Source of the DNA: TMED23 sp964643045 | GTDB taxonomy: Bacteria > Pseudomonadota > Alphaproteobacteria > Rhodospirillales > UBA2165 | Reading direction: 5' to 3' | DNA length: 52,204 nucleotides | NCBI GenBank assembly: GCA_964643045.1 | Contig: CAZXSC010000007.1 | Location: 1 to 52,204 of the forward strand | In this document: positions 1 through 8,957 of the stretch, in pieces | Layout: each line of letters opens with the position of its first letter | How positions within the stretch are numbered: the first letter of the stretch is position 1 | Position numbers and translations under genes: made by a program | Notes under the pieces: model-generated | What the model saw: only the letters and a program-made list of their open reading frames with translations | The model's database searches: none | What the model was told of the DNA's origin: nothing

Positions 1-2342
1 TATGGGATATGGGATTAAAAGTAGGCCACTCAACTCGTTCCGTTGACGATGTTGTACGTCTAGCGCGGCGAGACGTTACTATACGCACTTCGATTCTTGA
101 TGCTCGGTGGTTGTGGGGCAATCAGAAACTTTTTGGTGAGTTAAAGGTGCGTTTTAAGGCGGAGGTTGTTGATGGAACTGGCGCCAATTTTGTTGAATTA
201 AAATTACAAGAACGTGATGAGCGTCATGATCGAATGGGTGATACACGATATATGGTAGAGCCTAATTTAAAAGAAGGTAAAGGGGGATTGCGCGATTTGC
301 AGACACTTTATTGGTTAGTACGTTATCTCTATGATGTGGCTGACGTTGAAGAATTGGTAGCGCTTAAAATTTTTACCAAACGAGATATTAAGCGTTACCG
401 AAAAGCCCTCGATTTTTTATCCACGGTCCGTTGTCATATACATTATTTGACCAATAGGGCTGAAGAGCGCATCTCCTTTGACGTGCAAAAAGCCGTTGGT
501 GAGCGCATGGCGTATAATGACCGCGCTGGCTCTTCGGGTGTTGAAAGATTCATGAAATATTACTTTTTGATCGCAAAAGATGTTGGGGATTTAACCCGGG
601 TCCTTTGTGCGGTTCTTGAAGAACAGCAAAAGAAACGCCCCTTTTTTTTGTTATCGGAGGGTTTTCCAACGTTGCGGCGACGGATTAAGATAGATGGGTT
701 TGTCAATGACTGTGGGCGAATCACGGTGGAAAATAAAAGCTCCTTCAAAGAAGACCCCCTAAAATTAATAAGGATTTTCGGCGAGGCTCAAGAAAATGAC
801 CTGGATATCCACCCAGACGCTTTACGGTTGATTTCCCGTGATCTTAAATTGATTGATAACCATCTGCGTAATGATGAACAAGCTAATATGATTTTTATGA
901 AAATATTAACTTCCCAGAAAAGCCCTGAGAATGCATTACGGCGGATGAACGAGGCAGATGTCTTCGGTAAATTCATACCAGATTTTGGCCGGGTCGTAGC
1001 ACAAATGCAATTTGACATGTATCATACTTATACGGTGGACGAACATACCATTCGCGCCATTGGTATTTTATCCCAATTTGAAAGAGGTACAGCTGTTGAT
1101 CAAATCCCAGTCGTAAGCCAAGCACTATCAATAATTCAATCCAGACGAGCATTGTATGTTGCTGTTTTGCTTCATGATATAGCTAAAGGGCGCAAGGGGG
1201 ATCACTCAAAACTTGGGAGTGAAATAGCCAAGAAAATTTGCCCGCGGTTAGGACTGACTGAAGAGGAAACCGAAACCGTAGCATGGCTGGTGCTTCACCA
1301 CTTGGTTATGAGTGATATAGCATTTAAGCGTGATATTGATGACTTTAAGACTATCAATGACTTTGTTGCAGTTGTTCAGTCTGTTGAACGGTTGCGGCTA
1401 TTGTTGATTCTTACTGTTGTTGACATTAAGGCAGTTGGTCCTAAAACATGGAATGCATGGAAGGCGGGCCTATTGAGCGGACTTTTTCAACGAACGTTAG
1501 AAATTATGTCGGGCGACATGATAATAGATGATCGTGTCGCGCGTATCAAGTATGCCCAGCTCAGTTTAAGAAACGCTTTGGACGATTGGACCCCTTCAGA
1601 TGTTGAGGATTTTATATCAAGCGGATATCCATCGTATTGGCTAACCTATTCCACGGATGTTTATATTCGCCATGCAAATATTGTTCGATCTGCAAAGAAA
1701 AATGGAGAGAGTCTGTATATTGATATCAGGACAGACGATCAGTTTGAATACACAGAGATTACTGTTTATACGCCGGATCATCCTGGCATATTTTCACAAA
1801 TTGCAGGAGCTGTCGCGTTATCTGGTGCGACCATAATGGACGCAAAAATCGTGACTATGTCTGACGGCATGGTGATGGATAGCTTCTCCATATTGGATAT
1901 CAATAATCAGGCCTATAATCAGCCGCACCAAGTTGAGCGCTTGCAAAAACGTATTTCGGATAGCCTTGCGGGTGAAATTTATTTGGAGAAAGAGTTGGCA
2001 AAGGTTTCGCAAAGCAAGGGACTTAAAAAAGAAGAGTTATTTAATGTAGCGCCTCGTATTATTTTTGACAATGAAGCCAGTACAACCGATACGATCATTG
2101 AGGTAAACGGCTGCGATCGCATTGGTTTTTTGTACGACGTTACAGCGGCGATTAATGGGTTGGGACTTAAAATTAATTCGGCCCATATTACCACTTACGG
2201 GGAACATGTTGTTGATACATTTTATGTTAAAGATATATTTGGTCTTAAGATTAATCATGAGGCTAAAATTAATCATATAAGAGAACAGCTTCTAAAAGTG
2301 ATCAGACCTTCTGAGGATGAAAAAATATTGGCTGAGAAATAG
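1..2342 (+). CDS. glnD: [Protein-PII] uridylyltransferase / uridylyl-removing enzyme, 5'-truncated by the window edge
   Basis: GlnD adds and removes UMP on PII proteins and so relays glutamine status to nitrogen assimilation. About 780 residues are visible. The frame stays open to the first base, giving W-D before the internal Met at 9, so the nucleotidyltransferase active site lies upstream of the window and that Met is not the start. Visible are the GLKVGHSTRSVDD stretch of the nucleotidyltransferase domain, an HD phosphohydrolase domain with LLHDIAKG near residue 390 (counted from the Met at 9), and two C-terminal ACT domains near residues 580 and 695. Full-length GlnD is about 900 residues, which fits a missing N-terminus. 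murJ follows on the same strand after 180 bp. Confidence 0.96.
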   Translation, partial: WDMGLKVGHSTRSVDDVVRLARRDVTIRTSILDARWLWGNQKLFGELKVRFKAEVVDGTGANFVELKLQERDERHDRMGDTRYMVEPNLKEGKGGLRDLQTLYWLVRYLYDVADVEELVALKIFTKRDIKRYRKALDFLSTVRCHIHYLTNRAEERISFDVQKAVGERMAYNDRAGSSGVERFMKYYFLIAKDVGDLTRVLCAVLEEQQKKRPFFLLSEGFPTLRRRIKIDGFVNDCGRITVENKSSFKEDPLKLIRIFGEAQENDLDIHPDALRLISRDLKLIDNHLRNDEQANMIFMKILTSQKSPENALRRMNEADVFGKFIPDFGRVVAQMQFDMYHTYTVDEHTIRAIGILSQFERGTAVDQIPVVSQALSIIQSRRALYVAVLLHDIAKGRKGDHSKLGSEIAKKICPRLGLTEEETETVAWLVLHHLVMSDIAFKRDIDDFKTINDFVAVVQSVERLRLLLILTVVDIKAVGPKTWNAWKAGLLSGLFQRTLEIMSGDMIIDDRVARIKYAQLSLRNALDDWTPSDVEDFISSGYPSYWLTYSTDVYIRHANIVRSAKKNGESLYIDIRTDDQFEYTEITVYTPDHPGIFSQIAGAVALSGATIMDAKIVTMSDGMVMDSFSILDINNQAYNQPHQVERLQKRISDSLAGEIYLEKELAKVSQSKGLKKEELFNVAPRIIFDNEASTTDTIIEVNGCDRIGFLYDVTAAINGLGLKINSAHITTYGEHVVDTFYVKDIFGLKINHEAKINHIREQLLKVIRPSEDEKILAEK

Positions 2343-2361
2343 TAGACCTTAATTTGGTCTA
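2343..2361 (+). terminator. Hairpin directly after glnD, possible weak terminator
   Basis: Immediately after the glnD stop codon, TAGACC and GGTCTA can pair (6 bp) around a 7-nt AT-only loop, followed by ATTTGTTCTT. The stem is short and the U-run interrupted, so this is at best a weak terminator or an RNA 3'-end stabiliser. Confidence 0.35.
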
Positions 2362-2429
2362 ATTTGTTCTTATAATATGCTTAGTAATCAAATTTTAAAA
2401 ATAGAACTCCTATTTTATTTTTATCGAGA

Positions 2430-2447
2430 AAATAGCATCGGCTATTT
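2430..2447 (+). other. Perfect 7-bp hairpin with ATCG tetraloop between glnD and murJ
   Basis: AAATAGC and GCTATTT pair perfectly around an ATCG loop, about 80 nt before murJ. There is no U-tract, so it is not a standard terminator. It could be a leader structure of murJ or an operator; the sequence alone does not decide. Confidence 0.3.
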
Positions 2448-2525
2448 CAGGCACCTTGAGACCGTTATAAGCTAATTTCTTCGCTTTTTATGGAATTTTT
2501 AACTGATTTGGCATAGGCCTCCTTG

Positions 2526-4079
2526 ATGATACTTTTGCGTTCAATATTGACCGTAGGCAGTCTTACTATGGTCAGCCGTGTTTTGGGATTTTTCAGAGAT
2601 ATTCTTATTGCGAGTTTTTTGGGTGCAGGAATGCTTGCGGATGTTTTCTTTGTTGCTTTCAAAGCCCCAAATCTTTTTCGCAGGTTGTTTGCTGAGGGGG
2701 CATTCAACGCGGCATTTGTGCCTCAATTCACCAGCATTTTAGAAAATGAGGGTAAAATAAAAGCCAGCCTATTTGCTGAGCAAGCAATGGCTGTTCTCTT
2801 TTGGTTTGTACTTATTTTTATTATTTGTATGCAAATATTTATGCCTATCGTAATGTTGGGGTTTGCGCCCGGTTTTGTGGATGACTCGGAGCAGTTTAAT
2901 TTAGTTGTTTTTTTAACTCGGATCACTTTTCCTTATTTGCTGTTTATATCACTCGCTTCTTTAATGTCTGGTGTATTAAATTCACTCGGTAAATTTGCCG
3001 CAGCAGCTGCCACGCCTATTTTACTTAATATTTGTCTGATAGGTGCTTTAATTCTTTTATCGCAATATACACAAACCTCCGCTCATGCGTTAGCTTGGGG
3101 GGTTTCTATTGCGGGTATGGTTCAGTTTGCCTGGTTGTTGCTTAATTGTTGCCGGGCGGGTTTTTGGTTGCGCTTAATATGGCCGCGTTTGACAAATGAT
3201 GTTAAAGCAATGCTCCGGCGCATCTTACCGGCAGCGATAGGAGCCGGGGTTTATCAGGTTAGTCTTTTAATAGATACAATTATAGCCTCTTTATTACCAT
3301 CAGGTTCCATTTCTTATTTATTTTTTGCAGATCGAGTCAATCAATTGCCTCTTGGTGTAGTTGGTGTAGCTGTGGGAACAGCTTTGTTACCATTAATGTC
3401 TCGACAGTTGCAAAACCGTGATAATTTAGGCGCTATTGCAAGCCTAAACCGCGCGATTGAATTTGCACTTTTTCTGACACTCCCTGCAGCAGTTGGTATA
3501 GCAGTGCTTGCGCATCCAATTGTATCGGTTTTGTTTGAACGCGGAGAATTCAATTCGATTTCAGTCCAAGCAACTGCAGGCGCTCTTGCAATTTACGCCT
3601 GTGGGCTACCCGCATATATTTTAGTAAAAGCCTTGACCCCTAGTTTTTTTGCTCGGGAAGACACAATTACGCCAGTAAAAATTGCATGTTGCGCTTTATT
3701 GCTAAATTTAGTTTTAAACCTCATTCTGATGGGCCCATTTTTGCACTTAGGTATAGCCGCCGCAACGGCAATTTCAGCGTGGAGTAACGCACTAATTCTG
3801 GCTTTCGTTTTAAGTAGGCGGGGTCACTTGAAATTGGATTTAAGAAATTTGAAGCGCTTGCCAAGGATGGTGGCGGCTAGTTTTATAATGGGCTTTTTAA
3901 TATTTTCTAGCTCTAAATTCTTCGGCAATTTGCTGGTGCTTGAAATGCTCACTAAAACCATTACTCTATCGGTTTTTATTATTTCTGGCTTTGTAATTTA
4001 TGTCTTGTTTTCCTACTGGTTTGGCATAGTTAACGTTAAAGAACTTAAGCAATTAATGGATAAAACTCACTTGACCTAG
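2526..4079 (+). CDS. murJ: Lipid II flippase MurJ (MviN family)
   Basis: MurJ moves lipid II across the inner membrane for peptidoglycan synthesis. The protein is about 517 residues, the usual family length, and is almost entirely hydrophobic helices, consistent with the 14-segment MOP exporter fold. The N-terminal VSRVLGFFRDILIASFLG and the following AFKAPNLFRRLFAEGAFNAAFVP are hallmark MviN stretches. I chose the ATG at 2526; a TTG codon lies directly before it at 2523 and is also possible. No good Shine-Dalgarno sequence is visible. It lies between glnD and trpS on the same strand. Confidence 0.96.
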   Translation: MILLRSILTVGSLTMVSRVLGFFRDILIASFLGAGMLADVFFVAFKAPNLFRRLFAEGAFNAAFVPQFTSILENEGKIKASLFAEQAMAVLFWFVLIFIICMQIFMPIVMLGFAPGFVDDSEQFNLVVFLTRITFPYLLFISLASLMSGVLNSLGKFAAAAATPILLNICLIGALILLSQYTQTSAHALAWGVSIAGMVQFAWLLLNCCRAGFWLRLIWPRLTNDVKAMLRRILPAAIGAGVYQVSLLIDTIIASLLPSGSISYLFFADRVNQLPLGVVGVAVGTALLPLMSRQLQNRDNLGAIASLNRAIEFALFLTLPAAVGIAVLAHPIVSVLFERGEFNSISVQATAGALAIYACGLPAYILVKALTPSFFAREDTITPVKIACCALLLNLVLNLILMGPFLHLGIAAATAISAWSNALILAFVLSRRGHLKLDLRNLKRLPRMVAASFIMGFLIFSSSKFFGNLLVLEMLTKTITLSVFIISGFVIYVLFSYWFGIVNVKELKQLMDKTHLT

Positions 4080-4152
4080 TTTAATAGGTTCGTCATAACA
4101 CCCAACTTTAAATTAAGATATTATAGCGTTTTTAACTTAACGGAATGATGGT

Positions 4153-5151
4153 ATGGGTCGTATTTTTTCAGGTATTCAACCTACAGGTGATCTCCATTTA
4201 GGTAATTATTTGGGGGCATTACGTAATTGGGTGGCTCTTCAGAATGACCACGATTGTATTTATTGTATTGTAGACTTACACGCGATTACGGTGTGGCAAG
4301 ACCCTAATAACTTGACAGCAAACACCCGAGAAGTAACCGCTGGATTGATTGCTTCTGGGTTGAGCCCTAAAAACAACATTATTTTTAACCAGAGTTCGGT
4401 TTCCGCTCATTCCGAACTGGCTTGGGTGTTTAATTGTATTGCCCGCCTCGGTTGGCTTAATCGCATGACACAGTTTAAGGAAAAGGCGGGTAAACATAGA
4501 GAAAATGCGTCGGTTGGACTTTATGCATACCCAAACCTGATGGCGGCCGATATTTTATTATATAAAGCCAACCACGTGCCGGTTGGTGAAGATCAAAAAC
4601 AACATATCGAGTTGGCGCGGGATATTGCACAAAAATTTAACAATGATTATAATTCTCAAATATTTCCGTTGCCTGAGCCGATGATCCTAGGTGAAGCAGC
4701 TAGGGTAATGTCGCTGAAAGACGGTTCTAACAAAATGAGCAAATCAGATCCTTCTGAGAATTCTCGTATTAATATGACTGATGGTTCAGATATTATCGCT
4801 CGAAAAATAAAAAAGGCAACTTCCGATGGTGACTTTCTACCAGGCAATCCTGAAACATTAGAAAATCGTCCAGAGGCGAGGAACCTAATGAATATTTATG
4901 CGGCGCTAGCAGACAAAAATATTTTGACAGTTTGTATGGAATTTGAAGGAAAGCAATTTTCCTTTTTTAAATCCGCGCTAACAGAACTTGCCGTTTCCGT
5001 CTTAGGACCAATTGGCGATGAAATGGCGCGTCTAATCTCAGAACCAAACTATTTAGATGGCGTTCTCAAAGATGGTTCCGAGCAGGCGCATGTTATTTCC
5101 GAAAAAGTTTTGTCGGAAGTATATGATGCTATAGGACTTTTGAGACAATAG
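4153..5151 (+). CDS. trpS: Tryptophanyl-tRNA synthetase
   Basis: Class Ic aminoacyl-tRNA synthetase charging tRNA-Trp. Length is 332 residues, normal for bacterial TrpS. The HIGH-type signature appears as GDLHLGN at about residues 12-18 and the KMSKS loop is intact near residue 195 (NKMSKSDPS). The N-terminus RIFSGIQPTGDLHLGNYLGAL is typical of the family. It starts 73 bp after murJ on the same strand and may be cotranscribed with it. Confidence 0.97.
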   Translation: MGRIFSGIQPTGDLHLGNYLGALRNWVALQNDHDCIYCIVDLHAITVWQDPNNLTANTREVTAGLIASGLSPKNNIIFNQSSVSAHSELAWVFNCIARLGWLNRMTQFKEKAGKHRENASVGLYAYPNLMAADILLYKANHVPVGEDQKQHIELARDIAQKFNNDYNSQIFPLPEPMILGEAARVMSLKDGSNKMSKSDPSENSRINMTDGSDIIARKIKKATSDGDFLPGNPETLENRPEARNLMNIYAALADKNILTVCMEFEGKQFSFFKSALTELAVSVLGPIGDEMARLISEPNYLDGVLKDGSEQAHVISEKVLSEVYDAIGLLRQ

Positions 5152-5461
5152 TGGTACCAAAAAACAATAATAGCTCACAGTTTAGATTCGCAACAAACTC
5201 AGATTTTTGTGTATGATAAAGAAGGTTGAGGAAATGAGAAACGTTTTTTTTCAACAATAACTAACTGTTAACTCAATATAATTTGATGTACTAAACAGAA
5301 AGAGAAATACAGCTGGAACTATCGTATTAGTTTTCTGTAGAATTAACTCCACATAGTATGAACGGACACCAATCGATTTTTTCATTTGTATTTTTTTAAT
5401 ATTTTTCTGAAATAAATAGAATGGAAAATTTTATAGTTTTAGTTTTAGGGCTAGCAGTAGA
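5152..5461. other. 310-bp AT-rich intergenic region between trpS and the glucosaminidase gene
   Basis: I find no tRNA, no convincing terminator hairpin and no recognisable gene here. It is rich in T- and A-runs. A 14-codon reading frame (5421-5465) whose TGA overlaps the ATG of the next gene is noted under findings. A promoter for the downstream gene is expected here but no clear -35/-10 pair stands out. Confidence 0.5.
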
Positions 5462-6460
5462 ATGAAAATTTTCGAAAAAATAATCATTGGCGTTATGAGT
5501 TTTAGTATTGTTCTTTTGATTAGCGTGGCGATAGATTTTCCTAGCACTAAGTCATATAAGTCACCAAAAGCAAGTTTTGCGACGACTCTTTTGAAAAACA
5601 AAGGAGAGGCGAAGGATCAATCGAATATTTTCACACATAGTACAAGCACTAATTTAAAGTACCTAACAGCTGGCTCGCTATCAGCAAAATTTTCAAAATT
5701 GGATTATGATTTAGCTAATGTAATTGATGAAGGGTTAGCAGTTCCGCGTGTTCTTGTTATAAATATGCCGCGAGAATTTAACAGAATACGGGTGACAGCG
5801 GATAGAAAAGAAATATTCCTTAAAACTGTTCTGCCATTAATTCTAATGACGAATGAAGAAATCTTGAAAGAACGCAAGAGACTTTTACGAATAATGGCTG
5901 ATAAAATCGAATCTGACCAAATACCGGTAGTCGATAAGTTATGGTTAGCGGCAATTTCTGAAAGATATGATATTGACATCATAAATTTGCCTGAACTACT
6001 TCGTCGTGTTGATATCATTCCGCCATCCTTAGCTCTTGCTCAAGCTGCTGAAGAGAGTGGTTGGGGGACCTCTAGGTTTGCTGTTGAGGGTAATGCGTTA
6101 TTTGGTCAGTACACATTTCAGACAAGCTATGTGTTGACACCTAAGAAGAGAGAGAAGGGCAAAGAACATAACATTCAAGCGTTTCCCTCTTTGTTAGATG
6201 CAGTCCGTTCGTATGCGCGAAACCTGAATACTCATAGGGCTTATCGAGATTTTCGCAATCGGCGCCATACCCTGCGACGTATAGGCCAAGAAATAACCGG
6301 CACAAAGCTGGTTCCAAAACTTAAAAGTTATTCAGAGCGAGGCGAAAAATATATAAATACAATTAAAACTATTATGAAATCAAATCGATTAAATAAACTC
6401 GATAAGCCGATAGTACAGGAATCTTTTTTAAGAAAAGAAGTCTTGAGTAATACCCCCTGA
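5462..6460 (+). CDS. Bax-family glucosaminidase-domain protein
   Basis: Probable peptidoglycan hydrolase related to E. coli Bax, expected to cleave beta-N-acetylglucosaminyl bonds in the periplasm. The N-terminus has one hydrophobic segment (about residues 8-25) acting as signal anchor or signal peptide. The C-terminal half holds the glucosaminidase (GH73-like) signature LAQAAEESGWGTSRFA near residues 190-205, with the expected catalytic Glu in EESGWG, then NALFGQYTF, and a distal YSERGEKYI typical of Bax proteins. At 332 residues it is a little longer than E. coli Bax. The next two genes, on the opposite strand, also encode wall or polysaccharide enzymes. Confidence 0.85.
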   Translation: MKIFEKIIIGVMSFSIVLLISVAIDFPSTKSYKSPKASFATTLLKNKGEAKDQSNIFTHSTSTNLKYLTAGSLSAKFSKLDYDLANVIDEGLAVPRVLVINMPREFNRIRVTADRKEIFLKTVLPLILMTNEEILKERKRLLRIMADKIESDQIPVVDKLWLAAISERYDIDIINLPELLRRVDIIPPSLALAQAAEESGWGTSRFAVEGNALFGQYTFQTSYVLTPKKREKGKEHNIQAFPSLLDAVRSYARNLNTHRAYRDFRNRRHTLRRIGQEITGTKLVPKLKSYSERGEKYINTIKTIMKSNRLNKLDKPIVQESFLRKEVLSNTP

Positions 6461-6496
6461 TTTTGCATTTAATTTCCAAACGTAATTTAAGTTATA

Positions 6497-7534
6497 CTAG
6501 GGCACTACAAACAATCGACCTAACCAGTGCCATCTTTTTTCAGGACCAGGTAATGTGCAGTTAATTCGGGTCCGGCCCTTAGGAAACTGTTTCGTCATCC
6601 TGACCTCAATACGAGAACCCAGATGTTCAACACGGACCCTTCCTTCATTCGAGGAAAAACAGGAAAGTCGTTTTAAATTCATTAAAAAAGGGCTGACCGT
6701 GAATCCGAAATCTGGAGGATTATTTTTGCTAATCATCGGATCGTTGGGAGTAATCTCTTTTACTGGCAACGGCAGTGCATTTATGACCAATCGGAAGCGA
6801 CTTATGTTACCATAGTTTTCATTAATAGAAAATCTTGGAATATAATAAAAATCGGTTAATTGATTGACGACACCTGAATGTTGGCCAAAGGCCATTTTAT
6901 AACCTGCCTGTAATACTTGATGTTGGATTTTCTTGCTAGCCTCGCCAAATGGGTAGGCAAACATTTTTGGGCTTATTCCAATTTCAGCCGTTATTCGCGA
7001 AGTTGAATCATTGATTTCTGAGTGATTATGCTTAGGGCTTGATGCGGGCATATGATTATGTGACGATGTATGACCGCCAATATCTACCCCATTGTTTTTT
7101 AGTTCTCTAAGCTGGTCCCAGTTTAAGTAATTAGACGATCCCCTATCTATGGGGTCTGTTGCCACAAAAATTGTAAATGGGAAGCCTGCTTTTTTGAGTC
7201 TGGGCCAAGCCTGCGTGTAGATTGAGAGGTAGCCATCATCAATGGTAATACCAACAGTTCGATCAGGTAATTTTTTATTATTTTGGATAGCGGTGATAAT
7301 TTCTTTAACAGGAAGGACCTTATAATTATTGTTTATAAGTTCTGCAATGTGTTCTTCAAATTGTCCCAACCTTATATTTGTGGATGGATAATTAGTCTCG
7401 CCAAAGCGATGGTACATTAGTATTGTTGCCGAATTATTGGCATGACTGTTGACAGGGATTGAAAAAAAACTAACCGCTAATAATTTAAAGAGCAACACTC
7501 GTCTAAAAAAAAATATTGTACTGTTTTTTTTCAT
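6497..7534 (-). CDS. Exported polysaccharide deacetylase (NodB homology, CE4)
   Basis: Predicted secreted N-deacetylase acting on an amino-sugar polymer. A signal peptide is evident (K/R-rich start, hydrophobic core, likely cleavage after NSHA). The CE4 motifs are present: the first metal/base Asp pair in TIDDG near residue 100, HTSSH near residue 155 (metal His residues), and FAYPFGE near residue 195. After the deacetylase domain a roughly 100-residue C-terminal extension is rich in beta-type sequence and ends in NCTLPGPEKRWHWLGRLF; its role is unknown to me. I chose the ATG at 7534; a GTG two codons upstream (7540) is possible. It lies 25 bp after the dipeptidase gene on the same strand, so the two probably form an operon. 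Confidence 0.88.
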   Translation of the reverse strand: MKKNSTIFFFRRVLLFKLLAVSFFSIPVNSHANNSATILMYHRFGETNYPSTNIRLGQFEEHIAELINNNYKVLPVKEIITAIQNNKKLPDRTVGITIDDGYLSIYTQAWPRLKKAGFPFTIFVATDPIDRGSSNYLNWDQLRELKNNGVDIGGHTSSHNHMPASSPKHNHSEINDSTSRITAEIGISPKMFAYPFGEASKKIQHQVLQAGYKMAFGQHSGVVNQLTDFYYIPRFSINENYGNISRFRLVINALPLPVKEITPNDPMISKNNPPDFGFTVSPFLMNLKRLSCFSSNEGRVRVEHLGSRIEVRMTKQFPKGRTRINCTLPGPEKRWHWLGRLFVVP

Positions 7535-7559
7535 AATCACACAATTTCACGCCAACCTA

Positions 7560-8114
7560 TTAATTCATCATAGATGTTTCTAGAACCGAGTCACTTAATA
7601 AAGGAAATTTCCGAGCATCAAATAATTGGTAATGCCACCATTCATTTTTATAAAAATCCCAACCAGCCGTTGTCATTATCCCTAACAGTAAAGCCCTGTT
7701 ACGTTGTGCTTCAGCGCTGATTTGCATATTTCCATGGTGAGATCTTGGTGTGAAAGCATCGAATTGTGTACCCATATCAAGAGCCTCACCGCTTGAATTC
7801 ACAAGCGTTAAATCGAGCGCTGCTCCGCGTGAATGTGGAGACCCGTGGTGAGGATCGGCAAGAAAATCCGGGTCTGGCCTATGTTCCCATAAAATCCACT
7901 GCGCCTCGCTAGGTCGAAACGCATCAAACACTCTAAGCTTTAAAGACAAACCCCCGGCAATTTTGACTACCGTTTTAAGTAGAATTTCTGCCTCGGGGTG
8001 TAAATAACAACTCTCTCGTTGATATATAGGTTTACCTGTAAAATTATCAGCTGTTGCATATTTTATTACGAGTTCAACAGAGTGTGTTTCAGGTAAAATT
8101 TTAGCTAATGTCAT
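7560..8114 (-). CDS. D-alanyl-D-alanine dipeptidase (VanX/DdpX family)
   Basis: Zinc dipeptidase expected to hydrolyse D-Ala-D-Ala, in wall recycling or nutrient scavenging. Length is 184 residues, as in DdpX/VanX. The metal-binding SPHSRGAALDL (SxHxxGxAxD, near residues 92-102) and the catalytic Glu plus third zinc His in NEWWH near residue 160 are intact. No signal peptide is visible, so a cytoplasmic location is likely, unlike the exported deacetylase that follows 25 bp downstream. No vanA/vanH-like ligase is nearby, so this is not a glycopeptide-resistance cluster. Confidence 0.9.
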   Translation of the reverse strand: MTLAKILPETHSVELVIKYATADNFTGKPIYQRESCYLHPEAEILLKTVVKIAGGLSLKLRVFDAFRPSEAQWILWEHRPDPDFLADPHHGSPHSRGAALDLTLVNSSGEALDMGTQFDAFTPRSHHGNMQISAEAQRNRALLLGIMTTAGWDFYKNEWWHYQLFDARKFPLLSDSVLETSMMN

Positions 8115-8249
8115 TTTATTATGTTAATCCATATAATTTGAATTAAACTTTGCATATTTTATCATTAATAATATACGACAAACTTATTAATTGTTATTAA
8201 AATCAGGCGTAACAAATTAGAATCGACTCATAAAGGCGGCAGGAATCTT

Positions 8250-8921
8250 TTGAAGGTATTAGCATTTGATACAGCGACGTCATTCTGTTCTATAACTATC
8301 TTGCAAAATAATAGCATATTGACTGAAGTACGGGAGATAGCTGATCGTGGTCATGCGGAGGTTCTTTTACCTCTTATTGAAAAGGTTTTGTTAGAAGCAA
8401 AACTGCACTATCAAGACCTTGATTTATTGGCCGTCACTGTTGGTCCAGGCGCATTCACTGGTATTAGGATCGGATTGGCAACTGCTAGGAGTTTGGCACT
8501 TGCAACAAAATTACCTTTGATAGGCATCACGAATTTTGATGCCTTGGTGGGTGCAATTCATAAATCCGAAATAGCTGGCCGCAACATTATTGTTATTTTG
8601 GAGACGAAGAGATCGGATTTTTATGTTAGCATCTATGATGCTAGTTTGAGTGTTTTAGTAGAACCAAAAGTAATTGAAGGCCCAGAGTTGGAAGATTTAT
8701 TGCCAAAAGGTCGAGTTTTGGCCGTTGGGGATGCCGTTGATAGAGCTCTGCCGTTTATCAAGTCGAGAGTTGCTGATATTACCGTATCAAATTCGGAAAT
8801 TCATGTTGACACAGCTATCGTAGCAAAATTGGCAGCTGAAATCTTTGCTGCTGGGGCACCAGAAGAAAGGCCTATCCCATTTTACCTTAAGCCACCTAAT
8901 GTAAATGTATTAAAAACATAG
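8250..8921 (+). CDS. tsaB: tRNA threonylcarbamoyladenosine biosynthesis protein TsaB
   Basis: TsaB is the non-catalytic partner of TsaD in making t6A37 in ANN-decoding tRNAs. The N-terminus MKVLAFDTATSFCS and the segment GPGAFTGIRIGLATARSLA are the family hallmarks of this ASKHA-fold protein; 223 residues is the usual length. The start must be the TTG at 8250, since the family signature begins there and no upstream in-frame ATG exists; a GGCAGGA ribosome-binding site precedes it. rimI follows after 36 bp, a very common bacterial pairing. The promoter must lie in the 135-bp divergent spacer shared with the dipeptidase gene. Confidence 0.96.
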   Translation: MKVLAFDTATSFCSITILQNNSILTEVREIADRGHAEVLLPLIEKVLLEAKLHYQDLDLLAVTVGPGAFTGIRIGLATARSLALATKLPLIGITNFDALVGAIHKSEIAGRNIIVILETKRSDFYVSIYDASLSVLVEPKVIEGPELEDLLPKGRVLAVGDAVDRALPFIKSRVADITVSNSEIHVDTAIVAKLAAEIFAAGAPEERPIPFYLKPPNVNVLKT

Positions 8922-8957
8922 AGTGGTATTGGAATTCAAGAGCATAAATATATTTAA

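Noticed and set aside
7560..8114. Vancomycin-resistance (vanX) cluster
   Set aside because: The dipeptidase belongs to the VanX/DdpX family, but no vanH, vanA or regulator genes are present and DdpX-type enzymes are common in Gram-negative bacteria.
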